From the NCBI GenBank assembly GCA_027347545.1, contig DAIEQT010000206.1, forward strand, positions 1 to 11,723: a stretch of DNA of 11,723 nt. The letters run 5' to 3'. A program made the translations under genes and the position numbers. The stretch is from Ignavibacteria bacterium (GTDB taxonomy: Bacteria > Bacteroidota > Ignavibacteria > Ignavibacteriales > Melioribacteraceae). Within the stretch, counting starts at the first letter, position 1, and the number at the start of each line of letters is the position of its first letter. Below the pieces are notes generated by a model. That model was not told the origin of the DNA and did not search any database. It saw only the letters and a list, made by a program, of their open reading frames with translations. Of this stretch, positions 1 to 6,904 are shown one piece after another.

Positions 1-214
1 TTTTATTTGCGTAGTTAGCAAAGTGCAAAAATCCTTGATGACCTTGAACGGTTGAAACCGGATAGTTTGGAAGGGAAGAGGTTGGGATTGATTTTGCTGT
101 TTCTACTTTTTCTGCAAAGTCGCCAAGTCCGCTGCCGAGCACAACGCAAATCTCAGGTTCAAAAGGAATTTGCTTTGCTAGGGCTTCGTAAGTTTCTCGG
201 TATTGCGCGTTCAT
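1..214 (-). CDS. Purine-nucleoside phosphorylase, N-terminal part (cut by window edge)
   Basis: The enzyme splits inosine and guanosine (and deoxy forms) with phosphate to give a free purine and (deoxy)ribose 1-phosphate in the cytoplasm. Only the first 71 codons are present; the frame is open to base 1 and the family is usually about 270 residues. The ATG is at 214-212. The glycine-rich phosphate-binding motif LGSGLG is at residues 26-31, followed by the spacing typical of the trimeric inosine/guanosine family: IPTSSLPNYPVSTVQGHQG at about 43-61, with GHQG at 58-61. It starts 5 nt after the nupC stop, so it is almost certainly the next gene of the cdd-tdk-nupC operon. No strong Shine-Dalgarno lies close to the start, so it may depend on coupled translation. 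The family is clear; substrate range cannot be told from this fragment. Confidence 0.85.
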   Translation of the reverse strand, partial: MNAQYRETYEALAKQIPFEPEICVVLGSGLGDFAEKVETAKSIPTSSLPNYPVSTVQGHQGFLHFANYANK

Positions 215-219
215 GTTGA

Positions 220-1545
220 TCATTGTACAAGAACTCCCGCTATTGTAGCTGTCATCCATGTTGCTATTGTCCCGCCGATTACAGCTTTAAGACCAAGCTT
301 GGCAATATCGCTTCTTCTGTTTTCTGCCAAAGGACTAATGCCACCAATCTGAATGGCGATCGAAGAAAAATTTGCAAAACCGCAAAGAGCATAAGTAGCT
401 ATAGTTATAGCTTTATCAGAAAGCTGTTGAAGTGGAATTACATCGGATAAACGCGAGTAAGCGACAAATTCATTGAGTACCAATTTTATTCCCATCAAAC
501 TTCCAACTTGTAAAGAATCTTTCCACGGAACTCCTATAGCAAAAGCGATAAATTGAAATACCAAACCGAATAATAATTCCAGTGAAAGTGGTTGTCCAAA
601 ATTTTGCTGACAGTAAGCATTAATATTTGTCCAGTAGCCAAAACTAATGAGCAAATAATTAAACAATGTAATTAATGCAATAAAAGCGATTAACATACCA
701 GCAATGTTAATTGATAACTTAACGCCATCCGATGCCCCGGAAGCGGCTGCCTCAATTACGTTAGAATGTGACTTCTCTATTTTTAATTTAACGGTGCCCT
801 TTGTTAGTGGTTCTTCAGTTTCCGGAATTAATATTTTTGCAATAAGCATTGTTGCCGGAGCCGACATTATACTTGCTGTAAGAAGATGCCCGGCAAATTG
901 CACCTGAGCCGTATCAACCGCCCAGCCGTTTGCTTTTGCGTATGCAACTCCGAGCATTTGAACATAAGCTGCCATAACACCGCCTGCTATATGCGCCATT
1001 CCGCCGATCATCATTGTCAGCAATTCTGATTGTGTCATGGTAGCTATATATGGACGAACAACTAAAGGTGCTTCAGTTTGACCGATAAACACATTAGCAG
1101 CTACAGAAAGGGATTCAGCACCACTTGTTCCCATAACTCTGGTCATCACCCAGCCAATTCCTTGAACAACACGCTGCATAATTCCAAAATGGTAAAAGAT
1201 TGCCATAAGCGCGGCAAAGAAAATAATGGTTGGCAGTACTTGAAATACGAAAAAGAATCCGAGACTACCTTGTGTTTCCGGACTAATAGCCAGACTTCCG
1301 AAAACGAATTTTGCGCCTTCAGTTGAGAAACTTAACAGCGAAACAAACCCTTTGCTTATTCCACTGAATATATCTTTTCCAATTCCGGTTTTTAGAACAA
1401 AGAATGCAAACAGAATTTGCATGATAATTCCGGTTGATACTAGTTTCCAATCAATTTTTCTTCTGTTGTTTGAAAACATAACAGCAATAAGTATGAGAAT
1501 TACCAAACCTAAAATTCCACGAAAGACCGAATAAACAATTTCCAT
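220..1545 (-). CDS. nupC: Concentrative nucleoside transporter (NupC/CNT family)
   Basis: A 441-residue inner-membrane symporter that imports nucleosides using a Na+ or H+ gradient. The length fits the bacterial CNT family. The protein is mostly hydrophobic, with an N-terminal membrane helix at about 5-25 and many later segments. Family signatures are present: QTEAPLVVRPY at about 156-166 (in CNT structures the GQTE stretch contacts the nucleobase), LNEF at about 357-360 with the conserved Glu, and CGFANFSSIAIQIGG at about 388-402 (the Asn/Ser contact the ribose). The ATG at 1545-1543 has a good Shine-Dalgarno (AAAGGAA) a few bases upstream, inside the 9-nt gap after tdk. Its place between tdk and purine-nucleoside phosphorylase agrees with a nucleoside substrate. 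The coupling ion and the purine/pyrimidine preference cannot be read with confidence. Confidence 0.92.
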   Translation of the reverse strand: MEIVYSVFRGILGLVILILIAVMFSNNRRKIDWKLVSTGIIMQILFAFFVLKTGIGKDIFSGISKGFVSLLSFSTEGAKFVFGSLAISPETQGSLGFFFVFQVLPTIIFFAALMAIFYHFGIMQRVVQGIGWVMTRVMGTSGAESLSVAANVFIGQTEAPLVVRPYIATMTQSELLTMMIGGMAHIAGGVMAAYVQMLGVAYAKANGWAVDTAQVQFAGHLLTASIMSAPATMLIAKILIPETEEPLTKGTVKLKIEKSHSNVIEAAASGASDGVKLSINIAGMLIAFIALITLFNYLLISFGYWTNINAYCQQNFGQPLSLELLFGLVFQFIAFAIGVPWKDSLQVGSLMGIKLVLNEFVAYSRLSDVIPLQQLSDKAITIATYALCGFANFSSIAIQIGGISPLAENRRSDIAKLGLKAVIGGTIATWMTATIAGVLVQ

Positions 1546-1554
1546 AAGATTCCT

Positions 1555-2133
1555 TTATTTATCAGTTGGAATGTAATGACATTTTCTACATCTGGCTTCG
1601 TAACTATCTGTTGCGCCAACAAGAACGCGTTCTGCGGAAACAACTTTGCGTTGTGTTCTATCAGCCGGATTTCCGCAGTTAACACAAATTGCCAAAGTTT
1701 TAGTTATGTACTCTGCTACTGCTAAAAGTTGCGGCATAGGTTCAAAAGGAACACCCCGGTAATCTTGATCGAGACCGGCTACTATAACACGCTTTCCTTG
1801 ATCTGCTAATTTGTTTACAACATCCACAATCTCTTTCGAAAAAAATTGCGCTTCGTCTATTCCAATTACTTGCGCATCATCGGAGTAATCTAAAATTTCA
1901 AAAGGGTTCTCAACAATTATGGAAGGAAGAGACTGTTCGCTGTGTGAGACTATTTCATTAGCAGAGTAGCGGTTGTCAATCTTCGGTTTGAATATCTTAA
2001 CATTTAGTTTAGCAATTTTTGCGCGGCGCAGGCGGCGGATTAACTCTTCGGTTTTCCCGCTGAACATACATCCGGCTACTACTTCAATCCAGCCGGTATC
2101 TACTGGGGAAGAATGTGGTGTAAATTCGTGCAT
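1555..2133 (-). CDS. tdk: Thymidine kinase (type II, Zn-binding)
   Basis: A 192-residue cytoplasmic kinase that makes dTMP from thymidine and ATP (EC 2.7.1.21), the entry step of thymidine salvage. The P-loop GCMFSGKT is at residues 21-28, and the Walker B-like GIDEAQFF at 91-98 contains Glu94, the likely catalytic base. The C-terminal lasso has four Zn-ligand cysteines: Cys150 and Cys153 (CVNC) and Cys182 and Cys185 (CRKC). This is the usual architecture and length of bacterial type II thymidine kinases. Its ATG (2133-2131) overlaps the cdd stop by one base in a TAATG junction, which points to translational coupling with cdd. Nothing appears damaged. Confidence 0.96.
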   Translation of the reverse strand: MHEFTPHSSPVDTGWIEVVAGCMFSGKTEELIRRLRRAKIAKLNVKIFKPKIDNRYSANEIVSHSEQSLPSIIVENPFEILDYSDDAQVIGIDEAQFFSKEIVDVVNKLADQGKRVIVAGLDQDYRGVPFEPMPQLLAVAEYITKTLAICVNCGNPADRTQRKVVSAERVLVGATDSYEARCRKCHYIPTDK

Positions 2134-2531
2134 TATTTTAGAAACTCCTCGTTGAATGAATGTGGAAGTAGTTCGCTCATTTTCAAAGTTTTAGTTTCCC
2201 CTTTTAGATTGACCATAATTACATCTAAATCTTTGCCGCAGAATTCCATTAATATTTGGCGGCAAGCTCCGCAAGGCGGGAGGTAATCATCGGAATCTCC
2301 GGCTATAGCTATTGCTGAAAATTTCCGCTCACCATCGAGCAAAGCGCGGAAGACAGCCGTACGCTCTGCACACATTGTTAATCCGTAAGAAGCATTTTCG
2401 ATATTTGCGCCGAGGATAACTTTCCCATCTCTAGTGAGCAAAGCCGCGCCAACATGAAAATTCGAATAGGTGGCAATTGATTTTGATTTGGCTTGAATGG
2501 CAAGTTCTGCTAATTCTTTGTGTGAAGTCAT
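2133..2531 (-). CDS. cdd: Cytidine deaminase (small tetrameric type)
   Basis: A 132-residue zinc enzyme that hydrolyses cytidine and deoxycytidine to uridine and deoxyuridine (EC 3.5.4.5). The zinc site is complete: CAE at 54-56 (Cys54 ligand, Glu56 proton shuttle) and PCGAC at 86-90 (Cys87 and Cys90 ligands). The use of Cys rather than His as first ligand and the short length mark the homotetrameric form, as in Bacillus. The N-terminal [10 protein letters not shown] and NIENASYG substrate-binding stretches are present at about 22-31 and 43-50. It is the first gene of the salvage operon, so the operon promoter should lie in 2532-2740, shared with the divergent methyltransferase gene. I could not identify that promoter on the minus strand. 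The last base of its stop overlaps the tdk start. Confidence 0.96.
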   Translation of the reverse strand: MTSHKELAELAIQAKSKSIATYSNFHVGAALLTRDGKVILGANIENASYGLTMCAERTAVFRALLDGERKFSAIAIAGDSDDYLPPCGACRQILMEFCGKDLDVIMVNLKGETKTLKMSELLPHSFNEEFLK

Positions 2532-2698
2532 GATGAAAATCTCTTAGTAATTATTCCCGCAGCAATAAATGTGCGGTTTGATTTAGATATTTCATTTAAA
2601 AATTCCGGCTCCAAATTCGTAATTCTAACTTCTATTTCCAAACAAAGATGGAGGATAAAAAAGTTTTTGGTAACCCCGAAAAGGCTTTTGTAAATGTG

Positions 2699-2706
2699 TA
2701 ACTTTG
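2699..2706 (+). promoter_or_regulatory. Possible -7 promoter element for the methyltransferase gene
   Basis: TAACTTTG matches the Bacteroidota -7 consensus TAnnTTTG and sits 34 nt upstream of the ATG at 2741, a plausible distance for a short leader. No clear -33 TTTG lies at the expected 19-21 nt spacing: TTTTTGG at 2664-2670 is too far and CTTTTG at 2685-2690 is too close. If the organism is not a true Bacteroidota the consensus may not apply. The rest of the 209-nt spacer between cdd and this gene shows nothing else I can name. Confidence 0.25.
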
Positions 2707-2740
2707 CAGCAATAAAATTTGGAAAAGGAATACTCAAGGA

Positions 2741-3934
2741 ATGTTCGAATATCAGAAGAGTAGCCGGTACTTCGCTCAAGTCCCGGGAATGATGGAAGAG
2801 TTGTGTGAGAAGGAACTGCTGGAACTTGGCGCGACAAATACTAAGACTGCTTATCGTGGCGTTTACTTTGATGCAGAGATTGAGACGATATACAAAATCA
2901 ATTATACGGCAAGAATGCTTTCAAGAGTACTAGCGCCGCTTAAAACAGAAAAATGTAACGATGCTAAGCTGCTAATTAAAATAGCTCAGAAAATTCGATG
3001 GGAAGAATTGATGAGTCTGAACGATACTTTTGCCATTACTTGCTCAGTTACAAAAAGTAAAGTGACAAACTCATTGTACGCTTCTCAGTGCCTTAAAGAT
3101 GGAATCGCTGATTACTTCCGTGAACGATTTGGAAAGAGACCGGACGTAAGCGTTAGCAATCCGGATGTGCGCTTGAATCTACACATTGAAGAAGATATTG
3201 CCGTTATCAGTTTAGATACTTCCGGCGAATCGCTTCACAAACGTGGCTACAGACTTCTTGCCGGAGAAGCTCCAATGCAAGAAACTCTTGCTGCGGCGAT
3301 GATACGTTTAAGCAATTGGAATGGAGAAAAACCTTTATGGGATTGTATGTGCGGTTCCGGTACAATTATTTGCGAAGCGTTGATGCATTACTGCAAAATT
3401 CCCGCTCAGTATCTTCGTAAGAAAATTGGCTTTATGAATATGCCGGAGTTCAACAAAGACAACTGGCTTGAGCTGAAAGAGAAAATTGATAAAGATATTC
3501 GTCCGCTGCCAAAAGGATTGATAAAGGGAAGCGACAAATCTCAAAGAATGATTGATGTAGCGAAGGATAACCTTTCCAGATTGCCTTACTCAGAAAACAT
3601 AGAATTGAAGTGCAATCCTTTTGATCATGTTAGCAGTTTTGAAGATGGATTGCTGATTACTAATCCACCTTACGGAATTAGATTGGGCGAAAGAGATGAA
3701 GTTGAGATTTTGTATAAAGAACTTGGCGACTTTATAAAAAAGAATTGCAGAGGAACATCAGCGTTCATTTATACCGGCGATCCTTCCCTAAGAAAAAGTA
3801 TTGGACTAAAAACCAGTAGGCGAATTCCTTTAGTGAATGGAAAACTGGAAGGTGTGCTGCTTCAGATTGATAGCTACGAGGGAAGCAAGAAGGGGAAGTG
3901 GATTAACGGCGAGGCAGTAGGCAAAAGGGAATAG
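2741..3934 (+). CDS. THUMP-domain class I SAM-dependent RNA methyltransferase (RlmL-like)
   Basis: A 397-residue cytoplasmic RNA methyltransferase of the COG0116 group, which resembles the N-terminal half of E. coli RlmKL that makes m2G2445 in 23S rRNA. Residues about 1-60 form the N-terminal ferredoxin-like part, about 60-160 the THUMP RNA-binding domain, and LHKRGYR at 165-171 is the family linker. The catalytic domain has the SAM-binding motif I DCMCGSGTI at 201-209 and the NPPYG motif IV at 308-312, typical of N2-guanine or N6-adenine methyltransferases. Start: ATG preceded by AAGGA directly upstream. Family relatives tend to end soon after the EGSKK stretch. Here the last residues (GEAVGKRE) and the TAG stop are encoded by the left GGCARTAG repeat array, so the native C-terminus may have been replaced. 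The exact target base is not provable from sequence. Confidence 0.88.
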   Translation: MFEYQKSSRYFAQVPGMMEELCEKELLELGATNTKTAYRGVYFDAEIETIYKINYTARMLSRVLAPLKTEKCNDAKLLIKIAQKIRWEELMSLNDTFAITCSVTKSKVTNSLYASQCLKDGIADYFRERFGKRPDVSVSNPDVRLNLHIEEDIAVISLDTSGESLHKRGYRLLAGEAPMQETLAAAMIRLSNWNGEKPLWDCMCGSGTIICEALMHYCKIPAQYLRKKIGFMNMPEFNKDNWLELKEKIDKDIRPLPKGLIKGSDKSQRMIDVAKDNLSRLPYSENIELKCNPFDHVSSFEDGLLITNPPYGIRLGERDEVEILYKELGDFIKKNCRGTSAFIYTGDPSLRKSIGLKTSRRIPLVNGKLEGVLLQIDSYEGSKKGKWINGEAVGKRE

Positions 3935-3966
3935 GCAAAATAAAAGCAGTAGGCAATTGGCAATAG
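3911..3966 (+). repeat. Left array of degenerate GGCARTAG-type units
   Basis: Short units built on GGCA(G/A)TA or GGCAATT follow each other with A-rich insertions; GGCAGTAGGCAAAA lies at 3913-3926, TAGGCAAAATAAAAGCAGTA at 3932-3951, and the inner end is GGCAATTGGCAATAG (3952-3966). The same units recur in reverse orientation at 4345-4400, so the two arrays read towards each other around the four-helix-bundle gene. The array overlaps the last codons and the TAG stop (3932-3934) of the methyltransferase. Confidence 0.75.
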
Positions 3967-3977
3967 TGAACCAGCGC

Positions 3978-4331
3978 CTACTTAATTTTGGAAATTAAAG
4001 AAGTCAACATTTTACTGATTTCAGTTATCTGTGTTTCGACATTTTTGATTTTATCGCCATCAAAGTATTTCAATCTAACACACAATTCAATCTGGGTTTC
4101 TAGTTCAAGTACAGAACCTCTTGCGATCAAAAGAAATTGTTTGTAACTGCCGGTTGATTGCCGACCGTATCCTTCGGCAATGTTTGATGGAATAGAAACA
4201 GCGGCTCTTCTAATCTGAGTTTTCAAGCCGAAGTTTTCTGAGTTTGGCAGGGCTTCTGTTACATGATATATCTCTTCAGCCAAATCCATGCTCTTCTACC
4301 ACACGATTAAATCTTTATAACTTCGAATCAT
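3978..4331 (-). pseudogene. Four-helix-bundle protein (23S rRNA IVP family), interrupted by amber codon
   Basis: The family (PF05635/TIGR02436) was first seen in intervening sequences of 23S rRNA genes and is also common as free-standing genes in Bacteroidota; its fold resembles Avd of diversity-generating retroelements. Its function is unknown. Read from the ATG at 4331-4329 the product would be 117 positions, the usual family length, beginning MIRSYKDLIVW, then TAG (codon 12, 4298-4296), then KSMDLAEEIY. The family normally has Gln after the Trp, so a CAG to TAG change is likely. The conserved core follows: QIRRAAVSIPSNIAEGYGR at about 40-58, then the long LELETQIELC helix. A GAGGA Shine-Dalgarno 4 nt before 4331 supports that upstream start. 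A restart at Met15 (4289) could give a 103-residue protein lacking part of helix 1, so some function is not excluded. It lies between inverted repeat arrays. Confidence 0.8.
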
Positions 4332-4335
4332 CAAT

Positions 4336-4340
4336 TCCTC
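4336..4340 (-). promoter_or_regulatory. Ribosome binding site that decides the four-helix-bundle start
   Basis: GAGGA on the minus strand lies 4 nt before the ATG at 4331-4329, while no comparable site precedes the downstream ATG at 4289. It shows that the ancestral start was 4331 and that the TAG at 4298-4296 is a true interruption of the reading frame, not upstream non-coding sequence. Confidence 0.6.
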
Positions 4341-4344
4341 AAAA

Positions 4345-4400
4345 CTATTGCCTTATTACTAATGCCTATTGCCTTTATTTTGCCTACTGCCTATCTACTG
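4345..4400 (-). repeat. Right array of degenerate GGCARTAG-type units (inverted)
   Basis: Read on the minus strand this stretch contains CAGTAGATAGGCAGTAGG, then TAGGCAAAATAAAGGCAATA (4386-4367), and ends inwardly in GGCAATAG (4352-4345), the same end as the left array. The 20-mer differs from its left counterpart (3932-3951) at two positions. The TAG stop of the MFS gene (4397-4395) falls inside its outer end, and its inner end lies just upstream of the ribosome binding site of the four-helix-bundle gene. Confidence 0.75.
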
Positions 4401-5708
4401 TTTCTGAACTTCATCCACATCATTTACAAACATTACAAGTAGTGCGGCGATAAACATAGAAGCACCACCGACAAGCAAAGCATAAATAGCTTCGTTGCCA
4501 AAAAAGTTTCTAACAAAGAATCCAAGAATTGCGGCTGCGGTTATTTGTGGGATAACAATAAAGAAATTGAAGATGCCCATATAAACGCCCATTTTTTCTG
4601 CTGGAAGTGAACCAGCTAAAATTGCATAGGGCATTGCTAGAATTGAGGACCAAGCTAAACCAATTCCAAGTTAGGAAACGAGAAGTAAGTTTGGATCTTT
4701 TATTACATAGAAAGAAGCAAGACCAACTCCGCCGGCTATCAAACTTATCATGTGAACAGTTTTGCGCGAAGTTTTCTTCGCTAGCCACGGGAGTAGAAAA
4801 GCTGTTACCGCAGCAAAACCATTGTAGATGGCGAAGAGAATACCAACCCAGTTTGCGCCTTGATTATATAACTCGCTGGATGTATCTGTCGCACCATAAA
4901 TATGATGAGTCACTGCCGGAGTAGAATAAATCCACATGGCAAAGAGAGAGAACCATGAGAAGAATTGCACGAAAGCTAATTGAATCATTGTCTTTGGCAT
5001 CGAAACGAAAGAGGCGAATATTTCAGTAACTCCTTTTAGTAACCCTTTGTTTTCTAATTTGTTACGCTCGAACTCTGCGATGTTTTCCGGCGGATATTCT
5101 TTTGTGCGGAATACAGTCCAGCTAACTGCGCCAATGAATGCAATGGCTCCAACGTAAAATGAATAAACTACAGAATCCGGAATTTGTCCCTTTGCCGCGG
5201 TATTGCTAATTCCTAACCAGTTCGTGAAAATGTATGGTAAAGCAGAAGCAATGATAGCGCCGGTTCCGATAAAAAAACTTTGCACTGCAAATCCGGTTGT
5301 GCGTTGTTCTGATGGAAGCAAGTCTGCTACAAGCGCTCGGAATGGTTCCATAGAAACGTTAATAGATGCATCCATAACCCATAGCATTCCAGCGGCAACC
5401 CAAAGAGCTGGTGAATTAGGCATAATTAGTAAAGCTAAAGAAGCAAGTATAGCCCCTATTAAAAAATATGGTCTGCGTCGTCCTAGTTTTCCCCAAGTTC
5501 TATCACTCAGATATCCAATAATAGGTTGAATTATCAGCCCAGTTGTTGGTGCAGCAATCCAAAGTATCGGAATTTCATCAATACTTGCACCGAGTGTTTC
5601 AAATATTCTACTGACGTTTGCGTTCTGTAATGCAAATCCAAATTGAATACCTAGAAAGCCGAAGCTCATGTTCCAAATCTGCCAAAAATTTAACCGTGCT
5701 TTTGCCAT
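4395..5708 (-). pseudogene. MFS transporter, SLC45/sucrose-carrier type, interrupted by in-frame stop
   Basis: A twelve-helix sugar-type proton symporter of the major facilitator superfamily. From the ATG at 5708-5706 (MAKARLNFWQIWNMSFGFLG, a typical start for this family; an upstream TTG at 5741 is also open) there are 437 codon positions. The loop 2-3 signature DRTWGKLGRRRPYF at 69-82 is characteristic of SLC45/GPH-like carriers. At codon 346 (4673-4671) an ochre TAA follows NLLLVS, and the same frame resumes at once with LGIGLAWSSILAMPYAILAG and runs to TAG at 4397-4395. The stop lies near transmembrane segment 10, so a truncated product would lack about the last two to three helices and probably would not work. 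No frameshift is involved: one changed base (for example from TTA, CAA, GAA, AAA or TAT/TAC) would explain it. A sequencing error cannot be excluded. The substrate is unknown, with no sugar-degradation genes beside it. Confidence 0.82.
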
Positions 5709-5866
5709 TGTGAACCTTGTGTTTTGATTTGTGGCAATCAATTTAAGTGAATGGAAAATAAAATGAAAAGTTTTTGGAATGATCTATTCAATTTAGTATT
5801 CATTTCTGCTCGACAAGAATATAAAGAGGAAAATATTTATTTTGGTTTCAGAAATAATTGGTGAAG

Positions 5867-6904
5867 ATGGCTGCCTCGAAGACTTCTGAAAGAAAAAAAG
5901 AACATATTCAACTCTGCTTGACTGATAAAGTAGCGTTTAAGAAGTCAAACGGATTTGATGAATACGATTTCGAGCATTTTGCTATTACTGAAGTTGACTT
6001 CTCTAAAATTGATTTGACCACCAGGTTCTTAAAGAAGGATATTTCTTTCCCATTTCTAATCTCTTGCATGACTGGTGGAACTTCCGAAGCTGAGCGAATT
6101 AATGAAAAACTCGCTATCGCTGCAAAAGAATTAAATATTCCGATTGGTGTTGGCTCTCAGAGACAAGCTTTAGAGGATAATAAGCATTACGCTACATATA
6201 AAGTGGTAAGAGAAAACGCCGGAAGTGTTCATGTTCTAGGCAATATTGGCGCCGCTCAGGTAGCTACATCAAAAACAATTGTAGATGATTTTAAGCTGAT
6301 GATAGATTTAGTTGAAGCTGATGCGATGGTTGTACACATTAATCCGCTTCAAGAGCTGTTGCAACCAGAAGGAGAACCGAACTTTGACGGATTGCTAAAG
6401 AATTTGGAAAAAGTAATTGCGAAGACCTCTATTCCGGTAATTTGCAAAGAAGTTGGTTCCGGCATTAGCAAAAAGGCGGCTAAACATTTATTGGAAATTG
6501 GTGTTTACGGAATTGATGTAGCTGGTGCCGGAGGAACAAGCTGGGCTGCTGTAGAACTTCAGCGTAATAAAAAGACTGATGCTTACTTTAGTGAATGGGG
6601 CTTGCCGACTTCTTACTGTGTAAAAACTGTTGCCGAGCTTAAAAGTAAATATAATTTTAAGCTGATTGCTTCCGGTGGAATAAATGATGGAGTTGATGCT
6701 GCAAAAGCTCTGGCATTAGGAGCAGATATTACAGCGTCCGCAAGAATTTTACTTCAAGAAGTTATGAAGAGTGATGTAGAAGGAGTTATCAGCTTAATAC
6801 ACTCATGGTTCGAAACGGTGAAGAAAATTATGTATTTAACAGGCTGCTCTAGCATAAAACAACTAACAAAAAATGGTCTTAAGCGCAAAGAGGAATTAGT
6901 TTGA
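5867..6904 (+). CDS. fni: Type 2 isopentenyl-diphosphate delta-isomerase (FMN-dependent)
   Basis: Interconverts isopentenyl and dimethylallyl diphosphate (EC 5.3.3.2) with reduced FMN and Mg2+, supplying the starter for isoprenoid synthesis. From the ATG at 5867 the product has 345 residues, the usual length; in-frame GTG (5861) and TTG (5858) starts are also possible. Numbered from that ATG: the FMN-binding SCMTGG is at about 66-71, VGSQRQALED at 95-104, the HINPLQELLQPEGE stretch at 157-170 with the catalytic Gln166 and Mg-binding Glu168, the phosphate-binding VAGAGGTSW at 218-226, and ASGGI at 268-272, which closes the TIM barrel. It is the first gene of a five-gene run and overlaps the prenyl synthase by 4 nt, which fits direct supply of its substrates. 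I found no convincing promoter in the 158-nt spacer shared with the divergent MFS gene. Confidence 0.95.
   Translation: MAASKTSERKKEHIQLCLTDKVAFKKSNGFDEYDFEHFAITEVDFSKIDLTTRFLKKDISFPFLISCMTGGTSEAERINEKLAIAAKELNIPIGVGSQRQALEDNKHYATYKVVRENAGSVHVLGNIGAAQVATSKTIVDDFKLMIDLVEADAMVVHINPLQELLQPEGEPNFDGLLKNLEKVIAKTSIPVICKEVGSGISKKAAKHLLEIGVYGIDVAGAGGTSWAAVELQRNKKTDAYFSEWGLPTSYCVKTVAELKSKYNFKLIASGGINDGVDAAKALALGADITASARILLQEVMKSDVEGVISLIHSWFETVKKIMYLTGCSSIKQLTKNGLKRKEELV
6887..6895 (+). promoter_or_regulatory. Shine-Dalgarno supporting the TTG start of the prenyl synthase
   Basis: AAAGAGGAA lies inside the last codons of fni. Its AGGA (6891-6894) is 6 nt before the TTG at 6901. No in-frame ATG is available until codon 90, inside the catalytic FARM motif, so this site and the TTGA overlap decide the start. 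Confidence 0.65.

Larger units (their letters stand above)
3913..4400. mobile_element. Candidate repeat-bounded four-helix-bundle cassette
   Basis: The segment has an internal gene (four-helix-bundle protein, minus strand) flanked by two inverted, inward-reading arrays. The best-matched arms are 3930-3955 and 4363-4388, which pair at 23 of 26 positions by hand alignment, plus an exact 14-nt match (3913-3926 against 4378-4391 reversed). Both arrays end inwardly in GGCAATAG. It sits exactly between two convergent genes, and both take their stop codon from the arrays. There is no transposase, recombinase or reverse transcriptase here, so if mobile it would need help from elsewhere. That this is an inserted element is inference; a repeat-rich intergenic hotspot that captured the gene is the main alternative. 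Confidence 0.35.

Noticed and set aside
2528..2837. Two minus-strand open frames over the methyltransferase start and the spacer
   Set aside because: They lack family-like sequence and overlap the promoter region and a well-supported plus-strand gene; they are out-of-frame shadows.
3978..4331. Diversity-generating retroelement with an Avd protein
   Set aside because: The four-helix-bundle fold is similar to Avd, but no reverse transcriptase, template repeat or variable-region target gene is in the window.
3911..4400. CRISPR array
   Set aside because: The units are 7-14 nt, degenerate and inverted between the two arrays, with no unique spacers of regular length and no cas genes.
4296..4673. 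Stop-codon reassignment or suppression (TAG read as Gln, TAA as sense)
   Set aside because: TAG ends the methyltransferase, the MFS gene and the four-helix-bundle gene, and TAA ends tdk, cdd, ptsH and polA. The other genes read correctly under the standard code and show no internal TAG or TAA.
4395..4673. Programmed frameshift in the MFS gene, or a separate small membrane protein starting at 4634
   Set aside because: The two halves are in the same frame with only one stop codon between them, and the family-like sequence resumes directly after that stop, upstream of the Met at 4634.
4607..4924. Plus-strand open frames inside the MFS gene
   Set aside because: They are antisense to a recognisable transporter and show no domain or conserved motif.
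5709..5866. Riboswitch or operator in the spacer between the MFS gene and fni
   Set aside because: The spacer is AT-rich with no clear hairpin, palindrome or promoter match that I could defend.
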